Shown: positions 43,384 through 52,545 of the stretch, one piece after another
Layout of the letters: each line of letters starts with the position of its first letter
Position numbering within the stretch: the first letter of the stretch is position 1
Assembly: GCF_013149275.1 (NCBI RefSeq)
Contig: NZ_JABGNA010000004.1
Coordinates: 124,001 to 188,000, forward strand
Direction of reading: 5' to 3'
Source of the DNA: Mucilaginibacter sp. SG564
GTDB taxonomy: Bacteria; Bacteroidota; Bacteroidia; Sphingobacteriales; Sphingobacteriaceae
DNA length: 64,000 nucleotides
Notes under the pieces: model-generated
The model's input: the letters and a program-made list of their open reading frames with translations, nothing else
Database searches by the model: none
Told to the model about the DNA's origin: nothing
Position numbers and translations under genes: made by a program

Positions 43384-43833
43384 TTACCGAAAAGCTTTCG
43401 ACAGGGTTTCCAGTTCCATGTTTGCTATCTGCAATTTGTAGGTGAGGTCTTTATTTTCTTTTCGCAGGTTATAAATTTCGATGGCATTTTGGATATGGAT
43501 CCTGAGTTCATCATTTTGCCATGGCTTTACCAGGTATTTGTAAACCTGCCCGCGATTAATGGCATCAATAACAGCATTGATGTCTGAAAAACCGGTTAAT
43601 AATATCCTGATCGTATCGGGGTTGGTTTGCAAAACCGATTCCAGAAATTCAATACCTGTAGTAACGGGCATGCGCTGATCTGTTATAATCACCCCCACCT
43701 CATTTCCATCCAGTATCCTCCGACCTTCGGCAGCAGAACTGGCCGTATATATATTAAAATCACGCCTGAAGGCCGCTTTAAAACTATTCAGGTTATTAAT
43801 TTCATCATCAACATACAACACTCCTACGGCCAT
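43384..43833 (-). CDS. Stand-alone response regulator with coiled-coil tail
   Basis: A 149-residue CheY-like receiver. The acidic pocket is VLYVDDEINN; the phospho-Asp is in GVIITDQRMP; the Thr of ILLTGFSD and the Lys of YLVKPWQN complete it. After the receiver (~120 residues) comes a short helix LRKENKDLTYKLQIANMELETLSKAF. No output domain is present, so it probably acts by protein contact. ATG 43833 (MAVGVLYVDDE) is the family start. It is divergent from a histidine kinase gene (125-base gap), its likely partner. Confidence 0.92.
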   Translation of the reverse strand: MAVGVLYVDDEINNLNSFKAAFRRDFNIYTASSAAEGRRILDGNEVGVIITDQRMPVTTGIEFLESVLQTNPDTIRILLTGFSDINAVIDAINRGQVYKYLVKPWQNDELRIHIQNAIEIYNLRKENKDLTYKLQIANMELETLSKAFR

Positions 43834-43958
43834 AGCAAAACACTTTAGTGAACGGGTAATATCTTCAAATAGGCTTACAAAAGTAAATTTATGCAAAGTT
43901 TAACTTATTGCACATTTTTATTATAATTATTGTTCTGTATATATGTAACAATTATATC

Positions 43959-46079
43959 ATGAAAAAAATATTACTAATCGGGTATCTCATGCTAGTTGGG
44001 CTTGCAGCTTTTGCCTACTCAACTGATACTTTGGTTATTAATAATGATCAATCAATCTTGTTAACCAACAGATACTTCTATGAACTTGACGCTCCTGATA
44101 ATAATTTAACCATTGCCCAGGTTTTAAACAGTTCTAAGTTCCATCGCATTAAGCAAACACTTCCGGCTTTAAAATTCTCTAAATCTATCACATGGATAAA
44201 ATTTATTTTAAAAAATAACAGTAAGGAACCGATGGTGACCATTGGCATAAATGCCAGCGTTATTGATGAATTTGATCTTTATTATACCGAAAATACAAAC
44301 ACGGCACCACAACACTTAAGTCCTGACCACACTCAAAATCTCGCTTTTATAGATTATCCACTATTACCTGGAGCCACAGGCACCGTGTACTTACGAATAA
44401 GAAGTAATGCTGCTGCTATTATTCCGGTAAAAATTTACAGCACATCCACTTTTTTAGAAAGTCGTAATCTTGAAAATATAACCAATGGGGTTATAGCGGG
44501 TATTTTTATCGTAATGACACTATATAACTTATTGTTGTTTTTTATAGTTGCCGACAATAGTTACCTGTACTATGTAAATTATATCATCTTTTTGGGCTTA
44601 TCGCAATTACTTAAACGTGGCTATGGAACCGATTTATTTACAACAGACATAATCACCTTAAATAACTATGTAATCCCCGTGGTTAGGGTACTGCTTGGGT
44701 TTTCTATTTTGCTTTTTATGAGCACGTTTTTACAGCTCAAGCAACACTTAAAACAATGGTATAAGTATTACCTGCTGCTCTATTTATTGTTCTTCGTAAT
44801 TCTTATTGTGATTGCGACTGGTATGACTGCTATTGCCTATAATTTAATTACCATTAGCACTACTATCACCGCCATTAGTTTACTTATTATAGGTGCCTAC
44901 GTTTACCATAAAAGTAATTTCAAGCCGGCCAAATTCTTTTTACTGGGTTGGGGGCTGTTCTTAATAAGCCTATTAATATCTGTTGCACGCAATAAAGGAC
45001 TTATTCCATACAGTAATATCACAGCTAACATTGTTATTTATAGTTCTGTGTTAGAACTGATCCTGTTTTCGGCAGCTTTGGCCGAGAAGATTAACTTTTA
45101 CCGGTATCAAAAAAACGAATCGCAAAGCTTTGCCCTTACCATTGCCCGGGAAAATGAACGACTAATAACACAGCAAAACATCCTGCTGGAAAGCAAGGTA
45201 AAAGAACGTACCGAGGAATTAATTAAGATCAATAAAAGTCTTTCCTTATCCATAGATAATCTTACAGCCACACAAAAGCAGCTCATCGATAATGAAAAAA
45301 TGGCTTCGCTGGGACAGCTTACAGCCGGCGTAGCACATGAAATTAATAACCCCATTAATTTTGTAAGCTCCAATATAGCCCCCTTACGACTTGATTTTGA
45401 TGAGCTTTTGATTTTATTGGACAAATATGAAGATGCTTTGAACAACCCGGACCAAGTTCCTTTTTTAAAGGCGCTTGATGATTATAAACAAAAGATCGAT
45501 CTTAATTTCATAAAGGATGAAATAACTATCTTATTGAATGGAATAGAGGATGGCGCTAACAGGACAGCAGAAATAGTAAACAGTTTGCGCACTTTTAGCA
45601 GCACCGATGAGCAGGTATTAAAAACGGCAGATATCAATAAATCGATCCTGAATAACCTGCTGATCTTAAGAAGCACCATTCCGTATTACATCGAGATCAG
45701 ACCTGTTTTTGACAAGCTGGAGCCTTTAAACTGTTATCCTGGTAAAATTAACCAGCTCATTATTAATCTGGTCAACAATAGCATATATGCCATAAAAAGT
45801 AAGCATCATCATAGTGATGAGTGTATCATGATCATCACCAGGGATCATCCAGACCATATTTCTATTGAAGTAACCGATACCGGCATAGGCATGAGCGAAG
45901 AAACCAAACAACGCATTTTCGAACCTTTTTTTACCACTAAAGGTATTGGTGAAGGTACAGGTCTGGGGCTTTCCATCGTATTTGGTATCATCGAGAAACA
46001 CCGCGGCAGTATCGAAGTAATATCCTCGCCCGATAAAGGTGCTACGTTTAAGGTATCGATCCCTAAAAGCTTAGCTTAG
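43959..46079 (+). CDS. 7TMR-DISM sensor histidine kinase
   Basis: A 706-residue kinase. Signal peptide MKKILLIGYLMLVGLAAFAYS, then a periplasmic DISM-type extracellular domain (~25-180; ITWIKFILKNNSKEPMVTIGINASVIDEFDLYYTE), seven membrane helices (~190-385; GIFIVMTLYNLLLFFIVADNSYLYYV) and a coiled coil (LLESKVKERTEELIKINKSL). The HisKA has VAHEINNPINFV with His-460, and the HATPase NLVNNSIYAI, DTGIGMSEETKQRIFEPFFTTK and GTGLGLSIV. It probably senses a carbohydrate-like or other small ligand. ATG 43959 is chosen for its signal peptide. It is divergent from the stand-alone response regulator. Confidence 0.93.
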   Translation: MKKILLIGYLMLVGLAAFAYSTDTLVINNDQSILLTNRYFYELDAPDNNLTIAQVLNSSKFHRIKQTLPALKFSKSITWIKFILKNNSKEPMVTIGINASVIDEFDLYYTENTNTAPQHLSPDHTQNLAFIDYPLLPGATGTVYLRIRSNAAAIIPVKIYSTSTFLESRNLENITNGVIAGIFIVMTLYNLLLFFIVADNSYLYYVNYIIFLGLSQLLKRGYGTDLFTTDIITLNNYVIPVVRVLLGFSILLFMSTFLQLKQHLKQWYKYYLLLYLLFFVILIVIATGMTAIAYNLITISTTITAISLLIIGAYVYHKSNFKPAKFFLLGWGLFLISLLISVARNKGLIPYSNITANIVIYSSVLELILFSAALAEKINFYRYQKNESQSFALTIARENERLITQQNILLESKVKERTEELIKINKSLSLSIDNLTATQKQLIDNEKMASLGQLTAGVAHEINNPINFVSSNIAPLRLDFDELLILLDKYEDALNNPDQVPFLKALDDYKQKIDLNFIKDEITILLNGIEDGANRTAEIVNSLRTFSSTDEQVLKTADINKSILNNLLILRSTIPYYIEIRPVFDKLEPLNCYPGKINQLIINLVNNSIYAIKSKHHHSDECIMIITRDHPDHISIEVTDTGIGMSEETKQRIFEPFFTTKGIGEGTGLGLSIVFGIIEKHRGSIEVISSPDKGATFKVSIPKSLA

Positions 46080-46190
46080 TAAACCCTAAAAGGCGGCAGA
46101 TTTGGTTAAAAAAGTGGGTTTACATGGTTTACACTTTTCAGGGTTTATATCAATATATATAATTGAAAATCAATTATATATATTAAATTT

Positions 46191-46234
46191 ATGCTTAAAA
46201 AGTGGATTTACATGTAAACCCACTTTTTAAGCAT
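46191..46234. repeat. 44-bp near-perfect palindrome
   Basis: Arms 46191-46212 and 46213-46234 are reverse complements with a single mismatch and no loop: ATGCTTAAAAAGTGG at the left end and CCACTTTTTAAGCAT at the right. It contains TTTACATGTAAA at its centre. A related phrase AAAGTGGGTTTACATGG lies ~75 bases upstream. It sits between the convergent kinase and NUDIX gene and probably terminates both. Confidence 0.8.
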
Positions 46235-46273
46235 AAAGAATCCCCAATGGACTAACCCAACCTTCCGTCTTAA

Positions 46274-46978
46274 CTAAAAGAACTTCTCGGGATTAGGTAC
46301 CAGGTTAAGGAACGATTCAAAATTCTGTTCGTAATGTGATTGATCAAGCCTGTAATAAAAAGCGCCTTTCTTTGACGACAGTTTATCCTTTTCGGGCAGT
46401 TTTACAAGCAAGCCAGTTGATAATAGCTTACGGCTAAAGTTACGATCGTCAAACTTGGTTTCATAAACACCTTCATAAAGCGCCTGCAATTGCGGAATGG
46501 TGAATTTTTCGGGCAACAGCTGAAACAGGATTGGGTGCAGCGCGGCCTTATAGCGCAGCTGGCGCAAGGCAAGCCTTACCATTTCTGTGTGGTCAAATAT
46601 AAGCTCGGGCATCTCATTCAGTAAAAACCACTCGGGATGGTACTCTTCACTCAGCTGTTTTTCATACTGATGAATATCTATAAGTGCGAAATAAGCTATA
46701 GACAAGGTTCTTTCCACCGGGTCGCGATCAGGCGCTCCAAATACATGAAATTGCTCCATGTACACGTTTTTAAGCCCGGTGCGTAATTCTAATATGCGAT
46801 TGGCAGCATCATCAGGCGACTCCGAAGGCTGTATAAAGCCGCCCATCAGGCTCCATTTATTTTTCTCGGGTTCAAGACCACGCTGTACAAGCAATAATTT
46901 GATATTAAATCCGTCGAATCCAAAAATGATACAATCTGTCGCAGCTAAAATGCGTGTCTCGCCGGTATACTTATGCAT
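46274..46978 (-). CDS. NUDIX-domain regulator (NrtR/AraR-like), catalytically degenerate
   Basis: A 234-residue protein with an N-terminal NUDIX fold (~10-145) and a C-terminal winged helix (~150-225; KFTIPQLQALYEGVYETKFDDRNFSRKLLSTGLLVKL). The Nudix box reads GGFIQPSESPDDAANRILEL then RTGL; the catalytic REUXEE positions are R-I-L-E-L-R, so the metal-binding glutamates are missing. This fits the NUDIX-type transcription factors (NrtR, AraR), where the fold senses a nucleotide-sugar or sugar. Family members regulate NAD or arabinose genes; the target here is unknown. A TTTACA-AG-TGTAAA palindrome lies at its promoter. Confidence 0.88.
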   Translation of the reverse strand: MHKYTGETRILAATDCIIFGFDGFNIKLLLVQRGLEPEKNKWSLMGGFIQPSESPDDAANRILELRTGLKNVYMEQFHVFGAPDRDPVERTLSIAYFALIDIHQYEKQLSEEYHPEWFLLNEMPELIFDHTEMVRLALRQLRYKAALHPILFQLLPEKFTIPQLQALYEGVYETKFDDRNFSRKLLSTGLLVKLPEKDKLSSKKGAFYYRLDQSHYEQNFESFLNLVPNPEKFF

Positions 46979-46995
46979 AATTTGGTTAAAGTTTA

Positions 46996-47009
46996 TTTAC
47001 AAGTGTAAA
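46996..47009. promoter_or_regulatory. Possible NUDIX-regulator operator
   Basis: TTTACA-AG-TGTAAA is a perfect 6-bp inverted repeat, 18 bases upstream of the NUDIX-regulator ATG. It resembles TTTACATGTAAA inside the palindrome at 46191-46234. This is a candidate autoregulatory site; the assignment is inference. Confidence 0.4.
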
Positions 47010-47098
47010 AATAATTATGCAAATATTTAGTGTCGATACTACAACTATTTTATTCGGGACGGCATTTTTTATTTTTCAACTTAGGTCTCAATAAAAAT

Positions 47099-47178
47099 TG
47101 TCATTCTGAGGAACGAAGAATCTATTTACCAGTACACAAAGCCTGTTAACAGATCCTTCACACCGTTCAGGATGACAA
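47099..47178. repeat. Inverted-repeat element, TTGTCATTCTGAGGAACG type
   Basis: TTGTCAT-CTGA-GAACG (47099-47115) and CGTTCAGGATGACAA (47164-47178) are near reverse complements about 50 bases apart, with AGAATCT (47118-47124) and AGATCC (47151-47156) inside. I recall the phrase CATTCTGAGGAACGAAGAATC from intergenic elements of many Bacteroidota genomes, but have not searched it. It lies between the NUDIX regulator and an ABC exporter gene. Confidence 0.6.
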
Positions 47179-47260
47179 AATCAGCATATTAACTCTATTC
47201 TATACTGTGGAAGTTTTATGTCAAAACGATGTTTTGCCGAAATATTTTGCCGCAAATTTC

Positions 47261-49021
47261 TTAGCTAACCCTTTTCCCCTGCAGCAACATATCCATGGCA
47301 TCATTCAACGAGCCTGCACGTGATACTTCGCCTGAGTTAACAAAGAATATCTCATCGGCATTTTCAATAGTATTCAGTCGATGGGCTATAATTACCCTGG
47401 TGGTGGTATCCGGTAATTTGTTCAATATATCACTCAATAGCTGTTCGGTTATCGTATCAATATTTGCTGTAGCCTCATCCAATATCAGTATCTGCGGGTT
47501 ACGCAATACTGCCCGCATAAAAGCGATCAGTTGTTTTTGACCAAGACTGATACTATCACCGGAAGAAAGCACCTGCGTATCTAACCCACTCTCAAAAATA
47601 GCCAGCAGGCTACCCAGGTTGGCATCAACGATCACTTTTTCCAGTTGTTCATTGGTATGATCCTTATACAAATCATTACCGTACAAAATATTGTCTTTAA
47701 CTGTACCGGTAAATAAAAACGGTTCCTGCAAAATAAACCCTATTTTTTGCGTACGCTCTTCCGCGCTGTAAGTTCTGATGTCGCGGCCATCCAGCATCAC
47801 CAACCCTTTTGAGGGATCATATAACCGGGCAATCAGTGATGCCGTTGTGGTTTTGCCTCCGCCGGTTGGCCCAACCAACGCGTAGGTTTTGCCCTGTTCC
47901 AGCTTAAGGCAAACATTGTGCAGTATTTCCTGATCTTCGTTATAACCAAAATACACGTTTCTGAATTCCAGCAGAGCTACATTGGATTCGGCTATGCCAT
48001 TTTCAATAACGGGCAGATCTGTCTCCAGTGATAATATTTGCGATATCCTGTCCCAACCCGCCATAGCCAGCTGAAAGTTTGTCCATAATGCAGCCAATTG
48101 CCTTAGCGGGTTGTAAAAGTTGGTAGAGTATGATAAATAACTCACCAGCAACCCAATACTAAACTGCCCGATAGTGATCAAATAAATACCGAAGGCTAAT
48201 ACAATCAATTGTGCTATGCTGGCAAACAAGCCATAAACAGGTACAAATACACTATTGGCCAAACCCGACCCGATGGCGGTTTTGTAATTATCGCGATTGG
48301 CCGTATCAAAGCGTTTGCGGAAATAATCGCGGCGATTAAAGGCGATGATCACTTTAAAATTATGCAAGCTTTCCTGTATCTCCGAACTCATCCCCCCTAC
48401 ACTTTTCAGGTTCCGGGCGTTTTTGCGTTTTATCCATGGCGACAAAGCCAGCGTCAGTATCAATATAAGTACAGCCGGAGCAAGCGTAGCCGCGCCCAAT
48501 TCAAACTTGATCAATAATAAAAACACACCCGCGCCAACCATGATAGAGATATTGCCGATAAACTGCATCAGCGATTGGGAAAAAAACTGGTTCAACTTGT
48601 CAGTATCATTGTTTACCCTCGATATCAGGTCACCGGCTTTATTTTGATTAAAAAAGCTTACCGGCAGTTGCTGCAATTTGTTGAATATAGAGTTACGAAG
48701 GGTAAACAACATACGTTGACTTACACCTCCCATTAACTTGGTTTGATTATAACTTGTAAACAAGGCCAGCAAATACATGCATAACAATATAACAGCGTTA
48801 TGTATAACCCCACTATAATCCTTATGCTGCACATACTTATCAATTGTATGTCCAATAACAAGAGGCCCCAATAAGTTGAGCGAGGAATTGGTTAATATAG
48901 CCAAAAGAGCCAGTAAAAGCACCTTCTTTTCGTGCGCAATTAACTGCAACAGTTTTCTAAGCCCGGCAAGGGTTGAAGTTTTCTGCTGCGTTTGGCTAAG
49001 TTTATTCAGATCGTAATTCAT
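47261..49021 (-). CDS. ABC exporter half-transporter, catalytic partner
   Basis: A 586-residue fused permease and ATPase. Six membrane helices (~30-310) are followed by an ATPase with Walker A GPTGGGKTTT, Walker B ILILDEATANIDT (catalytic Glu present) and H-loop VIIAHRLNTI. Its signature is SISLGQ instead of LSGGQ. Together with the upstream gene it should form a heterodimer in which this subunit supplies the working Walker A/B and the other supplies the working signature. Substrates of such pairs (drugs, lipids or peptides) vary. It follows the partner gene after 132 bases of octad-word repeats. Confidence 0.93.
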   Translation of the reverse strand: MNYDLNKLSQTQQKTSTLAGLRKLLQLIAHEKKVLLLALLAILTNSSLNLLGPLVIGHTIDKYVQHKDYSGVIHNAVILLCMYLLALFTSYNQTKLMGGVSQRMLFTLRNSIFNKLQQLPVSFFNQNKAGDLISRVNNDTDKLNQFFSQSLMQFIGNISIMVGAGVFLLLIKFELGAATLAPAVLILILTLALSPWIKRKNARNLKSVGGMSSEIQESLHNFKVIIAFNRRDYFRKRFDTANRDNYKTAIGSGLANSVFVPVYGLFASIAQLIVLAFGIYLITIGQFSIGLLVSYLSYSTNFYNPLRQLAALWTNFQLAMAGWDRISQILSLETDLPVIENGIAESNVALLEFRNVYFGYNEDQEILHNVCLKLEQGKTYALVGPTGGGKTTTASLIARLYDPSKGLVMLDGRDIRTYSAEERTQKIGFILQEPFLFTGTVKDNILYGNDLYKDHTNEQLEKVIVDANLGSLLAIFESGLDTQVLSSGDSISLGQKQLIAFMRAVLRNPQILILDEATANIDTITEQLLSDILNKLPDTTTRVIIAHRLNTIENADEIFFVNSGEVSRAGSLNDAMDMLLQGKRVS

Positions 49022-49150
49022 GAATAATTATTGAATTAGTGCTTTATTGAATTAGTGATTTCATCTTTTCGTGAGTGTCCAATAAACTTCATTTGCACAT
49101 CTGCATATTCACACATCCGCACATTTGAAATTTATACATCTGCACATCTA
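49022..49150. repeat. Octad-word array between ABC genes
   Basis: TTATTGAA, TTAGTGCT, TTATTGAA, TTAGTGAT lie at 49028-49059, and GCACATCT, GCATATTC, ACACATCC, GCACATTT at 49095-49126, with GCACATCT again at 49142-49149. Each word starts exactly eight bases after the last. ATTGAATTAGTG recurs 16 bases apart, equal to two words. It occupies the 132-base spacer between the two exporter genes. Confidence 0.75.
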
Positions 49151-49153
49151 TTT

Positions 49154-50905
49154 TCAGTGAGCAACACCGTGTTCGTAATTACTGGTGCTTTGCTGCGAGT
49201 TAAATATTTGTACATAATCGGGGCTGGATCGCATTAATTCCTCATGCACGCCACGGGCAACAATTTCGCCCTGGGTAAGTAGCAGTATCTGGTCGTAATG
49301 CTCCACCGATGCTATTTTCTGGGTAACAGATATCAGCGTTAATCCGGGATAATTTTTCTGAATATTGGTCAATATCTTTTTCTCGGTATTGGTATCAACC
49401 CGGGCAGTAAAATCGTCCAATAATAAAACTTTGGGGTTAACCGCCAGGGCCCGGGCCAGCATGATACGTTGTTTTTGCCCGCCAGAAAGGCTCGATCCTC
49501 GTTCGGAAACGACGGTATTCAGCTTATCGGGCAGGCCATCGATAAAGTCCCGCAATTCGGCCGTTTCAATGGCTTTTTCCAACGATTCATCAGTAACCGT
49601 ATCACTAAAAGCAATGTTTTCGCGTATACTCATGTTAAAAATGATGCTATCCTGAAAAACAAAACCTACCTGGCTATGGAACGATTCGCTGTCATAACTA
49701 TCTATGCTGCGCCCGTCATAATGCACATATCCGGATGTTGGCTTGATGAGGTTGGTAAGCAAATAGAGCAGCTGCGTTTTACCCGCGGCTGTAGGGCCGA
49801 TGATGGCTATTTTTGAACCAGCTGCTACCGAAAGCGATACATTTTTGAGCGCCGGCTTTTGACCATAAATCAGTGATACATCACCAAGTTCCACATCACC
49901 ACGCAATGTTTCCTTTAAAGTTCCGCCATCAACAATATCCGGAGCATCCAATACCACACTGATACGGGTAAATGAGGCCGAAGCCTGCGCAATAAGGTTA
50001 CTCATAAAACCCAGTACAAAAATGGGAAATATAAGTAACGATAGATAACTGTTAAAGGCCGCAAAACTACCCAAGCTCATACTGCCATTGATCACAAAAT
50101 GACCACCCATCATTAAAATGGTTAATGCCGCCATATTGGCCGTGAAGGTTACAATAGGGATCAGTCCGGCAAAAAAGCTCAGTATCTTCAGGCCGTATCG
50201 CTTTGCCTCGGTGTTGGCCTCTAAAAACTTATGATACTCCAACTGCTGGGAGTTGATCACACGAACAAGCGCGGCACCCAGAATACTTTCATTAATTACT
50301 TTGTTCAGCTGGTCAATCACTCCCCTGCTTTTTATAAACAGCGCCCGCACATTCTTCAATACATAAAAAAATGTACCACCTATGATCGGGATAATCATGA
50401 CCACGGCCAGGGCCAGTTTCCAGTTAATAGTAAACAGCAATATGCTTGCACCAATGATGATGAACAATGACGACACGATGGATACCAATGCCTGCGATAC
50501 AAACAATTTAATAGAATCTACATCGGCGGTTAAATTGGTGAGCAGCTTGGCCGGGTTTGCCTTTTCAATAAAAGCGTGGCTTTGTCTTGATATCTTATCG
50601 GCCAGCTTTTGCCGCAAATCGCGGGCTACGCGCTCCGATGCATAGGTTTGAATAATAGTTTGCAGATAGCCAAAAATAAAAATAATCAGAACGGCCAGGG
50701 AGAATTTCTTAATAATATCACCAAACACAAAGTGCTGTTTAGTATAATCATCTATCCCGTTGGCTATGATCTTGGGCAACCAAAGATTTACACCGTTACT
50801 AAGCAAAGCAAATAACAAAAGCAGCGAAACCAATCCCATGTAAGGCTTTAGTAAGCTAAAAACGCCAGGTGGTTTTTTATCAGGTTTTTGAGTATCAGTT
50901 TTCAT
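49154..50905 (-). CDS. ABC exporter half-transporter, degenerate-site partner
   Basis: A 583-residue six-helix permease fused to an ATPase. Walker A GPTAAGKTQL and a perfect signature SLSGGQKQRIML are present. Walker B is LLLDDFTARVDT with Asp where the catalytic Glu should be, and the H-loop is LISVTQKIAS with Gln for His. These losses, mirrored by the altered signature of the partner gene downstream, fit a heterodimeric exporter of the TM287/288 or BmrCD type. It is divergent from a MarR regulator gene (229-base gap), which suggests drug-inducible control. Confidence 0.93.
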   Translation of the reverse strand: MKTDTQKPDKKPPGVFSLLKPYMGLVSLLLLFALLSNGVNLWLPKIIANGIDDYTKQHFVFGDIIKKFSLAVLIIFIFGYLQTIIQTYASERVARDLRQKLADKISRQSHAFIEKANPAKLLTNLTADVDSIKLFVSQALVSIVSSLFIIIGASILLFTINWKLALAVVMIIPIIGGTFFYVLKNVRALFIKSRGVIDQLNKVINESILGAALVRVINSQQLEYHKFLEANTEAKRYGLKILSFFAGLIPIVTFTANMAALTILMMGGHFVINGSMSLGSFAAFNSYLSLLIFPIFVLGFMSNLIAQASASFTRISVVLDAPDIVDGGTLKETLRGDVELGDVSLIYGQKPALKNVSLSVAAGSKIAIIGPTAAGKTQLLYLLTNLIKPTSGYVHYDGRSIDSYDSESFHSQVGFVFQDSIIFNMSIRENIAFSDTVTDESLEKAIETAELRDFIDGLPDKLNTVVSERGSSLSGGQKQRIMLARALAVNPKVLLLDDFTARVDTNTEKKILTNIQKNYPGLTLISVTQKIASVEHYDQILLLTQGEIVARGVHEELMRSSPDYVQIFNSQQSTSNYEHGVAH

Positions 50906-51064
50906 ATTTTCAGAAATTCATCTACTAAAAGATGTTTTAAAGTTTAAGGCTTAATAAAAGTACGCCTTTATACTGATGACGATTGTTAAAGTAAAACATT
51001 TTGTCGCGGTATAAATATTTCCGGCCCTTTATAATACTACGATACAGGAATATCAATGCAAATA

Positions 51065-51082
51065 TATTCCTATTATGGAATA
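51065..51082. promoter_or_regulatory. Possible MarR operator
   Basis: TATTCC-TATTAT-GGAATA is a perfect 6-bp inverted repeat around six bases. It lies between the divergent ABC exporter and MarR genes, 53 bases before the MarR ATG. It is a candidate binding site for that regulator; no experimental motif was used. Confidence 0.45.
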
Positions 51083-51134
51083 ATTAAAACGTTTTGGAAA
51101 TAGTTTTTTAATTTTACATCTAAACAGCACTAAT

Positions 51135-51752
51135 ATGAAACCAGTTGTACAGCTAATAGAAGAATGGAGCGCTTTTGAGGAAACCAGCGAGGAGCATTCG
51201 GTAGAAGCGTTTTGCCGGTATTATCTTCAAAAACAGCAGCCTAAATCCAAACATTCGGATAAGCATATCATGAATGGGGTGAATTTGCTTAAAACCATTG
51301 GGCGCATTTTGAAATCCTACTCCCTATATTTCCGTTCGGCAGTTAGCCATGCGGAGATGCCTACTCCCGAAAACTTTTATTACCTACACAGTCTGAATCA
51401 ATTGGGTGAAGTAAAAAAAAGTGATTTGATTAACGATATGTTTGCCGAAACAACCACCGGCATGGAGATCATTAATAAACTCATCCGGGAGAAAAAGATA
51501 ACAGAACGCACTTCGCCCGACGATAAGCGCGCCAAACTGATCAAGATAACCGAAAAAGGCATAATTACACTTAGCGAGTATTATAAAATATCAGCCACAG
51601 CCACAGCGATGATGTTTAAAGGTATGAGCGATGACGTTTTAATTGATTGTAATGAGATGCTTGAACATTGCGCGCAACACAACTCGGCATTAGCCGTTGA
51701 ATTAAAAAACAAACCATTTCCGCAGATGTACGCGCGGGTTATGGAGCAATAA
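51135..51752 (+). CDS. MarR-family transcriptional regulator
   Basis: A 205-residue regulator. The winged helix is YYLHSLNQLGEVKKSDLINDMFAETTTGMEIINKLIREKKITERTSPDDKRAKLIKITEKG, with the Asp-Arg wing of MarR proteins. An N-terminal segment of ~60 residues (EEWSAFEETSEEHSVEAFCRYYL) is longer than in typical 145-residue MarR proteins. It is divergent from a heterodimeric ABC exporter, which is a common drug-efflux arrangement, and probably controls it. The next gene is an acetyltransferase on the same strand. Confidence 0.88.
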   Translation: MKPVVQLIEEWSAFEETSEEHSVEAFCRYYLQKQQPKSKHSDKHIMNGVNLLKTIGRILKSYSLYFRSAVSHAEMPTPENFYYLHSLNQLGEVKKSDLINDMFAETTTGMEIINKLIREKKITERTSPDDKRAKLIKITEKGIITLSEYYKISATATAMMFKGMSDDVLIDCNEMLEHCAQHNSALAVELKNKPFPQMYARVMEQ

Positions 51753-51811
51753 AGCCCTGGATTTACAAAACACTTCTATATTTGATGTGTTAGGTTAAAT
51801 GCTTTACCGTT

Positions 51812-52411
51812 ATGAGTTCAAAATTTTCGCCAGAGGCTGATTATATTTTAGAAGACGACTGGTTGCTGATCAAACCATTAAACGCCGACGATTATCAGAA
51901 TTTATTGCCATTTGCCTTGTATGAGCCTAACATCTGGAGCTATTCGCAAGTAAGTGCAAAAGGCGCCGACGGTATGCGTAATTATATCGACCAGGCACTT
52001 AAAGCCAGGCTTGAGGGAAAAGAATATCCTTTTATTATATACGATAAAAAGACAGGCGAATATGCGGGCAGTAGCCGTTTTTATGATATACAAACCGGCA
52101 ATCAGGCACTTGAAATAGGCTATACCTGGTATGGCGAAAAATTCAGGGGTACAGGCCTTAACAAACACTGTAAGTTTCTATTGCTGCAACTGGCCTTTGA
52201 ACAACTAAATATGAAACGGGTAGGTTTTCGTGCCGATGCCCGGAATGAGCGCAGCATCGCGGCTATGAAAAGTATAGGTTGTACGGTAGAAGGCATTATC
52301 CGTAGCCACATGCCACTTCCCGACGGTACCCGGCGCCATTCTATTCTGTTAAGCATTTTACAACACGAATGGTTTGATAGCGTGAAAGAAATGCTGAAAG
52401 CTAAGTTATAA
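51812..52411 (+). CDS. GNAT acetyltransferase, RimJ/RimL-like
   Basis: A 199-residue GNAT-fold N-acetyltransferase. The region AGSSRFYDIQTGNQALEIGYTWYGEKFRGTGLNKHCKFLLLQLAFEQLNMKRVGFRADARNERSIAAMKSIGC includes the acetyl-CoA loop (RGTGLN, a variant of RxxGxG/A) and the RADARNERSIAAM pattern of RimJ/RimL-type enzymes. It may acetylate a protein N-terminus or a small molecule; the target is unknown. It lies 59 bases after the MarR gene and may share its transcript. Confidence 0.9.
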   Translation: MSSKFSPEADYILEDDWLLIKPLNADDYQNLLPFALYEPNIWSYSQVSAKGADGMRNYIDQALKARLEGKEYPFIIYDKKTGEYAGSSRFYDIQTGNQALEIGYTWYGEKFRGTGLNKHCKFLLLQLAFEQLNMKRVGFRADARNERSIAAMKSIGCTVEGIIRSHMPLPDGTRRHSILLSILQHEWFDSVKEMLKAKL

Positions 52412-52545
52412 TTGTATTTTTAAAGTCATTTAATAAAACCACATCCGCTTTTATATTGCAAACGGCATGATTCATGGATATTTATGCAAACCGGCGGGGT
52501 AACAATTGATAGCCCGCTGCATCTATATCATAAAAAACACACCGT

